Below, piece by piece: positions 58,601 to 64,000 of a stretch of 64,000 bases of DNA (positions are counted from its first letter, which is position 1; every line of letters starts with the position of its first letter). The stretch is from the NCBI GenBank assembly GCA_045657625.1, contig JAZOTM010000030.1, positions 186,001 through 250,000 of the forward strand. The letters are read 5' to 3'. Both the position numbers and the translations under genes were made by a program. The DNA comes from JAZOTM01 sp045657625 (GTDB taxonomy: Bacteria; Bacillota; Clostridia; Lachnospirales; Lachnospiraceae). A model generated the notes under the pieces. It searched no databases. It saw nothing but the letters and a program-made list of their open reading frames with translations, and was not told where the DNA came from.

Positions 58601-58791
58601 TGTGAAAATTGCGAAAAAGTGTATAAGGGAATTGTGAAACTGCTATGCGGCGATAGCCGCATAAGCAATTTGCAAAAGAACCCCAAGGACAAACTAGTTT
58701 GCCCTTGGGGTTTTCTTGCAAATTATATATGCCACAGAATGTGGCATAATAGTTTCACAATTCCATATAAATAAGCTACAAAGTTTTCACA
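58601..58791. repeat. Multi-arm inverted-repeat structure between gerW and rpmB
   Basis: The 368-bp gap 58529-58896 has no credible ORF. Its core has perfect 14-bp ends: GGAATTGTGAAACT (58628-58641) and AGTTTCACAATTCC (58751-58764). They enclose three hairpins: TATGCGGC/GCCGCATA with loop GATA (58644-58663); a long stem from AATTTGCAA (58667) to TTGCAAATT (58724), with CCCCAAGG/CCTTGGGG inside; and TATGCCACA/TGTGGCATA (58728-58748). An outer 8-bp pair TGTGAAAA/TTTTCACA (58601-58608, 58784-58791) lies exactly 19 nt out on both sides. The middle arm could serve as a bidirectional terminator. Identity (RNA, MITE-like element, recombination site) is unknown. Confidence 0.7.
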
Positions 58792-58823
58792 TTTTTACAA
58801 CATACGATTCAAACTTGCCTACG

Positions 58824-58852
58824 AAAAAAGCCGTCACAATCGTGACGGCTTT
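58824..58852 (-). terminator. Terminator of rpmB
   Basis: AAAGCCGTCAC (58827-58837), loop AATC, GTGACGGCTTT (58842-58852). On the minus strand the stem is followed by T6 (58829-58824). Confidence 0.92.
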
Positions 58853-58896
58853 CTTTAATTTCTTTGATCAAACAAATTAAAGTATTTTCTGTTCTC

Positions 58897-59082
58897 TTAG
58901 ACTCTCTCAACCTTGCCAGACTTCAAACATGTTGTACAAACATAAAGCTTCTTTGGAGTACCATTTACCTTACATTTTACTGATTTGATGTTTGACTTCC
59001 ACATACGATTTGATCTTCTATGAGAATGGCTCACGTTATTTCCAAAATGAGCGCCTTTTCCGCAAACTGCACATACTGCCAT
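58897..59082 (-). CDS. rpmB: 50S ribosomal protein L28
   Basis: 61-residue ribosomal protein. Conserved MAVCAVCGKGAHFGNNVSHSHRRSNR (in part VCGKGAHFGNNVSHSH) and the C-terminal VCTTCLKSGKVERV. Cysteines in CAVC and CTTC make this the zinc-binding (C+) form. Perfect ribosome site AGGAGGTG on the minus strand. Single gene with own promoter and terminator. Confidence 0.98.
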   Translation of the reverse strand: MAVCAVCGKGAHFGNNVSHSHRRSNRMWKSNIKSVKCKVNGTPKKLYVCTTCLKSGKVERV

Positions 59083-59095
59083 ATCCTAGCACCTC

Positions 59096-59126
59096 CTTAG
59101 AAAAAACTAAGTCTGTATCTACAGAC
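59096..59126 (-). promoter_or_regulatory. Paired hairpins in the rpmB leader
   Basis: On the minus strand the leader has GTCTGTAGATACAGAC (59126-59111), a 7-bp stem, joined to CTTAG-TTTTTT-CTAAG (59111-59096), whose 3' arm runs into the AAGGAGGTG ribosome site. Folding could hide the ribosome site. Function is inference. Confidence 0.5.
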
Positions 59127-59139
59127 TCACAACATAGAT

Positions 59140-59168
59140 ATACTATCAGAAATATAGGTATAATGCAA
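59140..59168 (-). promoter_or_regulatory. Promoter of rpmB
   Basis: On the minus strand: TTGCAT (59168-59163), 17-bp spacer, TAGTAT (59145-59140). Confidence 0.7.
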
Positions 59169-59231
59169 GAAAAATTTTAATAGAAATTTTATGTGAGAAA
59201 AATTTCTGTTTTCTTTTAAAAGTAAAAATAG

Positions 59232-59275
59232 TATAATACTTTCATACTAGCGTAACTATGTGGTTTTAAACCACA
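59232..59275 (+). promoter_or_regulatory. -10 element and leader hairpin of the Asp23-family gene
   Basis: TATAAT at 59232-59237 with a poor -35. Downstream, TGTGGTTT/AAACCACA (59259-59275) forms a hairpin ending 6 bp before the GGAGG ribosome site. An AT-rich 9-bp stem (AGAAATTTT/AAAATTTCT) lies upstream at about 59182-59207. Confidence 0.5.
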
Positions 59276-59293
59276 ATAATTGGAGGTTAGAGT

Positions 59294-59653
59294 ATGAAGG
59301 GACTTATGGAAACCCAATATGGAAAAATTATGATTGATCCGGATGTGATTGCTACATATGCTGGATCAGTTGCTGTAGAGTGTTTTGGTATTGTCGGAAT
59401 GGCAGCTGTAAATATGAAGGATGGTTTGGTTCGTTTATTAAAGAAAGATTATCTTTCTCATGGTATTCAGGTTCAAACCGGAGAGGATGGAAAAATCAGT
59501 ATTGATTTTCATGTCATTGTGGCTTATGATGTGAACATTCTGACTATAATGGAAAATCTTGTTAGTACAGTAAAATATAAAGTAGAAGCTTTCACCGGAT
59601 TGGAAATTGACAAGATCAATGTCTGCGTGGAAGGCGTCAGAGTGATTGACTAA
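59294..59653 (+). CDS. Asp23/Gls24-family protein (YloU-like)
   Basis: 119-residue protein of the DUF322/Asp23 family. Conserved YGKIMIDPDVIATYAGSVAVECFGIVGMA (in part), DGKISIDFHVIVAYDVNI and the closing EIDKINVCVEGVRVID. Members associate with the membrane and stress responses; the YloU-fakA gene pair is conserved in Firmicutes. Ribosome site TTGGAGG. fakA follows 15 bp later. Confidence 0.93.
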   Translation: MKGLMETQYGKIMIDPDVIATYAGSVAVECFGIVGMAAVNMKDGLVRLLKKDYLSHGIQVQTGEDGKISIDFHVIVAYDVNILTIMENLVSTVKYKVEAFTGLEIDKINVCVEGVRVID

Positions 59654-59668
59654 GAGGAGGATGAAATT

Positions 59669-61330
59669 TTGGAAATCACAAAGATTGATGCCAGTTTAAT
59701 GGCGAAAATGTTTCTTGCCGGAGCAAAGAACTTGGAAGCTGGCAAGGAATGGATTAATGAATTAAACGTATTTCCGGTTCCGGATGGTGATACAGGTACC
59801 AACATGACCATGACAATTATGTCGGCTGCAAAAGAAGTATCTGCACTTGAAAATCCGGATATGAAAGCTCTTGCAAAGGCTATTTCTTCCGGCTCTCTTC
59901 GTGGAGCAAGAGGAAACTCCGGTGTTATTTTGTCTCAGCTTTTGAGAGGTTTTACCAGAACCATCAAAGAACAGGATGAAATTGATGTTTATGTTTTGGC
60001 AGAGGCTTGTCAAAAGGCTGTGGAGACTGCTTACAAAGCAGTTATGAAGCCAAAGGAAGGTACGATTCTTACGGTAGCGAAGGGTGCTGCAGACAAAGCG
60101 GTAGAACTGAGCGAAACTACAGAAGATATTGTTGTTTTCGTAGAAGAAGTTATCAAAGAAGCAGAACATGTTTTGAGTAAGACTCCGGATATGCTTCCTG
60201 TATTAAAACAGGCAGGTGTTGTGGATTCCGGTGGACAGGGTCTTGTACAGGTATTAAAGGGTGGCTATGATGCATTAATCGGAAAAGAGATTGATTACAC
60301 CATTGAGAATGCCGGTGCAAAGGCATCTGGGGAGACTGCAAAGATTTCTCCGGAAACAGAAGAAATCAAGTTTGGATATTGTACCGAGTTTATTATTGTA
60401 TTGAACCAGCCATTGTCTGATAAGACAATTGTTGACTACAAAGCATATTTGGAATCTATTGGTGATTCTATTGTAGTAGTTGCGGATGATGACATTGTAA
60501 AGACACATGTACATACCAACGATCCGGGACAGGCAATTACCAGAGCGTTGACCTATGGTTCTCTTAGTCGCATTAAAATCGACAACATGAGAGAAGAACA
60601 TCAGGAACGCTTGTTTAAAGAAGCAGAAAAGAAAGCCGCTGCAGAAGCAGAGGCAGCACCTGCAGAAGCAAAAGAGGTAGGATTTATTTCTGTTTCTATC
60701 GGTGATGGTATCAATAGTATCTTAAAAGAACTTGGCGTGGACTATATCATCGAAGGTGGTCAGACCATGAACCCAAGTACTGAGGATATTTTGAATGCAG
60801 TAGATAAGGTAAATGCAAAGACCATCTTTGTTTTGCCAAACAATAAAAATATCATTTTGGCTGCAAACCAGGCAGTGGATTTGGTAGAAGACAAGAAGTT
60901 GATTGTGATTCCTACCAAAACAATTCCACAGGGAATTACAGCCTTGATTAATTACATTCCGGAAATGTCAAACGAAGAAAATGCACAGCGTATGACAGAA
61001 GAATTAGAAAATGTGAAGACCGGCCAGGTGACCTATGCTGTTCGTGATACAGAACTTGACGGTAAGGTGATTAAGCAGGATGATTACATGGGTATTGGAG
61101 ACAAGACCATTCTTTCTGTCGGAAAAGATTTAGTAGCTACCACACTGGAAATGGTGGATGAAATGGTAGACGAAGAATCTGGCGTTGTCAGTGTATACTA
61201 TGGCGCTGACATGAAGGAAGAAGATGCAGCAAGCCTTGCTGAAAAGATTAGAGAAAATCATCCGGATGTGGATGTGGAAGTAAATGAAGGCGGTCAGCCA
61301 ATTTACTATTATATTATTTCTGTAGAATAG
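59669..61330 (+). CDS. fakA: Fatty acid kinase catalytic subunit FakA (DAK2/DegV-like, YloV)
   Basis: Phosphorylates fatty acids bound to a FakB (DegV) partner for phospholipid synthesis. 553 residues: DAK2 ATP-binding domain (about 8-200, FPVPDGDTGTNMTMT and SLRGARGNSGVILSQLLRGF), a middle domain with GYCTEFIIVL and KTHVHTNDPGQAI, and a C-terminal DegV-like domain. Start codon TTG at 59669 behind AGGAGG (59655-59660); the ATG at 59661 is out of frame. No fakB gene in the window. Confidence 0.93.
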   Translation: MEITKIDASLMAKMFLAGAKNLEAGKEWINELNVFPVPDGDTGTNMTMTIMSAAKEVSALENPDMKALAKAISSGSLRGARGNSGVILSQLLRGFTRTIKEQDEIDVYVLAEACQKAVETAYKAVMKPKEGTILTVAKGAADKAVELSETTEDIVVFVEEVIKEAEHVLSKTPDMLPVLKQAGVVDSGGQGLVQVLKGGYDALIGKEIDYTIENAGAKASGETAKISPETEEIKFGYCTEFIIVLNQPLSDKTIVDYKAYLESIGDSIVVVADDDIVKTHVHTNDPGQAITRALTYGSLSRIKIDNMREEHQERLFKEAEKKAAAEAEAAPAEAKEVGFISVSIGDGINSILKELGVDYIIEGGQTMNPSTEDILNAVDKVNAKTIFVLPNNKNIILAANQAVDLVEDKKLIVIPTKTIPQGITALINYIPEMSNEENAQRMTEELENVKTGQVTYAVRDTELDGKVIKQDDYMGIGDKTILSVGKDLVATTLEMVDEMVDEESGVVSVYYGADMKEEDAASLAEKIRENHPDVDVEVNEGGQPIYYYIISVE

Positions 61331-61338
61331 GAGTTTTT

Positions 61339-63399
61339 ATGGACTTTTCATCTTCCGTTACGGAGATCAAAGGAATTGGAAATAAAACTGCAGAGAACTA
61401 CGAAAAGATAGGAGTATACACGGTTCGTGATATACTCCTTCATTTTCCGAGAGATTATCAGAGAATGCCACGGGTATCTTCTTTGGCGGAAGCAAAAGAG
61501 GGAGAGACTGTGGCTCTCTTTTTACGTATAAAAAAGGCCCCATTTACGCGAAAAGGTGCAAGAATGTCTGTGACGGTGGTGGATGGGTTTGATGGAGAAG
61601 TTCCGGTGGAATTGGTTTGGTTCCGCGTGGCATACATTGGGAAAATGTTAAAATCCGGCTTTTCTTATGTGTTTTATGGAAAAATCAAAAAAGAAAAGAA
61701 CAAATGGAAAATGGAGCAGCCGGCCATCTATGAAAAGGAAGCGTATCAAGCGGAAGAAAATCGATTGCTTCCGGTGTATGGACTGACCAAAGGGCTGACC
61801 AATCGACAACTTCGAAAAGACTTGGAGAAAATTTTTCGGGATCCGGATTGCCCCTTCGCGGATTATTTGGATGCGGAGCAAAAAAAACGTTTGCAACTCA
61901 TGAATTATCGGAATGCCTTGCATGATATTCATTTTCCGGAATTGGAAGAGGACCTGGTGGATGCCAGAAAACGACTGGTGTTTGATGAATTCTTTTTGTT
62001 TTTACTTTCGATGCAGTTTTTAAAAGAAAAGGGTGAAAAAAAGGAAAATGGATTTACCTTCCGAGACCGTGATTTTGTATATTCCCATATGGAGAAATTG
62101 CCTTTTACACTTACCAACAGCCAAAAGAAGGTAGTGGAGGAAGTGCTATCCGATATGGAGGGGGATAGTAGAATGCAACGTTTGATTCAAGGAGATGTTG
62201 GTAGTGGAAAAACCATTCTGGCCTTTTTGTTCATGATTTATGCAGCACATAATGGGTATCAGTCTGCCATTATGGCACCAACGGAAGTCTTGGCCGAGCA
62301 GCATTACAAGACTTTTTGCCAGTGGAAAGAGGTGTTTCAGCTGCCCTTCCCGGTGGTACTTTTGACCGGCTCCATGAAGGCAAAAGAGCGGAGAGAAGCC
62401 TTGGAAATCATGAAAACCAGAGAAGATGCGTTGATTGTAGGAACCCATGCTTTGATTCAGGAAAAGGCAGATTTTTGTAAATTGGCCTTGGTGGTAACGG
62501 ATGAACAGCATCGATTTGGCGTGAAACAAAGGGAGGTTTTCTCACAAAAGGGACAGGATCCTCATATTTTGGTTATGAGTGCGACACCGATTCCGCGGAC
62601 GCTTGCGATTATTTTATATGGAGATTTGGATATTTCTGTGATTGATGAAGTTCCGGCCAAACGTTTGCCGATAAAAAACTGTGTGGTGGGTACTTCGTAT
62701 CGCAAGACCGCCTATCAATTTATGCAAAAGGAAATTCAAGCGGGACATCAAGTATATATTATTTGCCCTTTTGTGGAGGAAAGCGAAGCCATAGATGGAG
62801 AAAATGTAACGGATTATTGTGAAAAAATCAGACCTTATTTCCCGGATTCCATAAAAATGGGAATTTTGCATGGAAAGATGAAGGGCGCAGAGAAGCAAGC
62901 GGTGATGGATGCCTTTGCTGCCAATGAAATACAAATTTTGATTTCTACCACAGTAGTAGAGGTAGGCGTAAATGTTCCCAATGCTACGGTGATGATGGTG
63001 GAAAATGCAGAGCGCTTCGGTTTGGCGCAGTTGCATCAGCTGCGTGGACGCGTAGGGCGTGGAGATGCGCAATCCTATTGTATTTTTATGAATGGAAAAG
63101 AAGCGGATGAAAAAAATAAACGTTTGGAAATTTTAAATAAATCCAATGATGGATTCTACATTGCGTCGGAAGATTTAAAACTAAGAGGCCCGGGAGATTT
63201 CTTGGGAATTCGACAAAGTGGAGCTTTGGGCTTTGCCCTGGCAGATGTCTATCAAGATGCGGATATGTTGCAGGTGGCCTATAAGGAGTGCCAAAGAATT
63301 TTGGAAGAAGATCCGGAATTGCAGAATGCAAAATATAGTTTATTGCGTTATAAACTTCATGCGGAGATGAAGCGCCAAATGGAATTCATGAATATTTGA
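61339..63399 (+). CDS. recG: ATP-dependent DNA helicase RecG
   Basis: Branch-migration helicase for stalled forks. 686 residues. N-terminal wedge domain (ITEIKGIGNKTAENYEKIGVYTVRDILLHFPRDY in part), then helicase motifs: I GDVGSGKT (about 287), II DEQHRFG (about 387), III SATPIPRT, and TRG motif region QLRGRVGRG near 570. 3' end LLRYKLHAEMKRQMEFMNI. Starts 8 bp after fakA. Ends before a strong terminator. Confidence 0.98.
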   Translation: MDFSSSVTEIKGIGNKTAENYEKIGVYTVRDILLHFPRDYQRMPRVSSLAEAKEGETVALFLRIKKAPFTRKGARMSVTVVDGFDGEVPVELVWFRVAYIGKMLKSGFSYVFYGKIKKEKNKWKMEQPAIYEKEAYQAEENRLLPVYGLTKGLTNRQLRKDLEKIFRDPDCPFADYLDAEQKKRLQLMNYRNALHDIHFPELEEDLVDARKRLVFDEFFLFLLSMQFLKEKGEKKENGFTFRDRDFVYSHMEKLPFTLTNSQKKVVEEVLSDMEGDSRMQRLIQGDVGSGKTILAFLFMIYAAHNGYQSAIMAPTEVLAEQHYKTFCQWKEVFQLPFPVVLLTGSMKAKERREALEIMKTREDALIVGTHALIQEKADFCKLALVVTDEQHRFGVKQREVFSQKGQDPHILVMSATPIPRTLAIILYGDLDISVIDEVPAKRLPIKNCVVGTSYRKTAYQFMQKEIQAGHQVYIICPFVEESEAIDGENVTDYCEKIRPYFPDSIKMGILHGKMKGAEKQAVMDAFAANEIQILISTTVVEVGVNVPNATVMMVENAERFGLAQLHQLRGRVGRGDAQSYCIFMNGKEADEKNKRLEILNKSNDGFYIASEDLKLRGPGDFLGIRQSGALGFALADVYQDADMLQVAYKECQRILEEDPELQNAKYSLLRYKLHAEMKRQMEFMNI

Positions 63400-63406
63400 T
63401 GGGAAT

Positions 63407-63441
63407 AAAAAAGGAATGTCGCATTGCGACATTCCTTTTTT
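63407..63441. terminator. Bidirectional terminator between recG and rqcH
   Basis: AAAAAAGGAATGTCGCA (63407-63423) pairs perfectly with TGCGACATTCCTTTTTT (63425-63441), 17 bp around one T. It shares the ATGTCGC core with the hairpins at 16108 and 51390. Confidence 0.93.
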
Positions 63442-64000
63442 ATTCTTTCACTTGTGTGACGCCTTCTAAACTGGGGGAGATACTCATGGAGAAGTTGGTG
63501 TAATATACCACGAATCCCGGAGCTGCACCGCTTGGCTTTTTCACGTTTTTGCGTTCTAAGTAATCAATTTCAATCTTGTCGTTGTCACCGCCCTTGGAAT
63601 AATAAGCGGCCAAAGCGGCTGCTTTTTCAAAGACTTGATCCGGAATTTCTTTTCCTTCGGTACGAAGAATGACATGAGAACCCGGAATTTTTTTGGCGTG
63701 GAACCACCAATCCCCACCGTTTGCTACTTTGAAGGTGAGTTCATCGTTTTGGTAATTGTTTTTTCCAACATAAATATGAAAGCCTTCGGATGTTACAAAG
63801 TGTAAGGGCTTGCTTTTGAGCGCGGTTTTCTTTTCAAAACTTTTTTTCTTGATATAACCGCTTTCCACCAGCTCTCGACGAATGGGGACTAAATCACTTT
63901 CGTTTTCTGCAATATCCATGGAAGCAGAAATAGACTCCAAGTGTTGCTGTTCGGCTTCGCTTTCTGCAATTTGAACCGTGAGGGCTTCATAGGTGCGTTT
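63440..64000 (-). CDS. rqcH: Rqc2/RqcH-type NFACT protein (C-terminal part)
   Basis: Ribosome-associated quality-control factor that adds alanine tails to stalled peptides; formerly called fibronectin-binding protein. The frame is open to the window edge, so only the last about 187 codons are visible, beginning in a coiled coil (AEQQHLESISASMD). The NFACT-R/RNA-binding domain is clear: FVTSEGFHIYVGKNNYQND, GGDWWFHAKKIPGSHVILRTEGKEIPDQVFEKAAALAAYYSKG (in part), KKPSGAAPGFVVYY. It ends inside the shared terminator. Confidence 0.95.
   Translation of the reverse strand, partial: KRTYEALTVQIAESEAEQQHLESISASMDIAENESDLVPIRRELVESGYIKKKSFEKKTALKSKPLHFVTSEGFHIYVGKNNYQNDELTFKVANGGDWWFHAKKIPGSHVILRTEGKEIPDQVFEKAAALAAYYSKGGDNDKIEIDYLERKNVKKPSGAAPGFVVYYTNFSMSISPSLEGVTQVKE

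Noticed and set aside
58681..58715. Whole 58.6-kb structure as just a bidirectional terminator
   Set aside because: The CCCCAAGG/CCTTGGGG arm with its T-run could terminate, but it does not explain the perfect 14-bp ends, the other two hairpins or the symmetric outer pair.

Overview
The window looks like a chromosomal segment of a low-to-medium-GC anaerobic member of the Clostridia, most likely Lachnospiraceae. The grounds are the infB-rbfA-nrnA-truB-ribF order, a complete Rnf operon, a biotin-dependent Na+-pumping decarboxylase operon, a GerW/DUF2953 sporulation-type pair, FakA next to an Asp23-family gene, TTG starts behind strong Shine-Dalgarno sequences, and cheR. This is inference from gene content; no rRNA or marker tree was available. 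No tRNA or rRNA gene, CRISPR array, transposase or prophage gene was seen.

Layout. 1-4560: end of the translation/RNA operon (infB, cut by the window edge, to ribF). 4600-5741: secreted SH3/NlpC-P60 wall hydrolase behind a WalR-type box. 5750-9311: rpsO and pnp, each with a structured leader, then a membrane metallophosphoesterase. 9331-10737: scpAB, with a LexA-type palindrome upstream. 10811-16040: five-gene decarboxylase/transcarboxylase operon. 16149-21790: RpiR regulator, BaiN-like flavoprotein, cmk, ispH, rpsA, cheR. 21807-22922 (-): RNase H-like exonuclease. 23040-28083: rnfCDGEAB. 28211-44195: a 16-kb accessory sugar cluster. 44203-45219 (-): ApbE flavin transferase. 45340-50903: proB, 5-FCL, miaB, a NusG-II/Gx (EetA/EetB-like) pair, ruvAB. 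50946-58528: zapA, U32 protein, SEDS/class B PBP pair, Nudix, DUF2953, GerW. 58529-58896: gene-free stretch holding a striking multi-arm inverted-repeat structure. 58897-64000: rpmB (-), Asp23 protein, fakA, recG, and the C-terminal part of rqcH (-).

How the genes fit together. Two ion-coupled energy systems (Rnf and the decarboxylase) lie within 17 kb of each other. RibF makes FMN/FAD, ApbE attaches FMN to extracytoplasmic proteins, and RnfD and RnfG carry the attachment motifs, so the window holds a nearly complete flavinylation and electron-transfer set; the EetA/EetB-like pair may extend it. The sugar cluster starts with CDP-glucose synthesis and 4,6-dehydration. It adds two different thiamine-diphosphate enzymes (split transketolase and acetolactate-synthase-like), a C-methyltransferase, two FkbM O-methyltransferases, reductases and two GT2-type proteins. 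It has no polymerase, flippase or ABC exporter, which fits decoration of a protein or another glycan by an unusual branched sugar better than a complete capsule locus. The decarboxylase operon, the sugar cluster and the 58.6-kb structure are the best places to look for undescribed biology.
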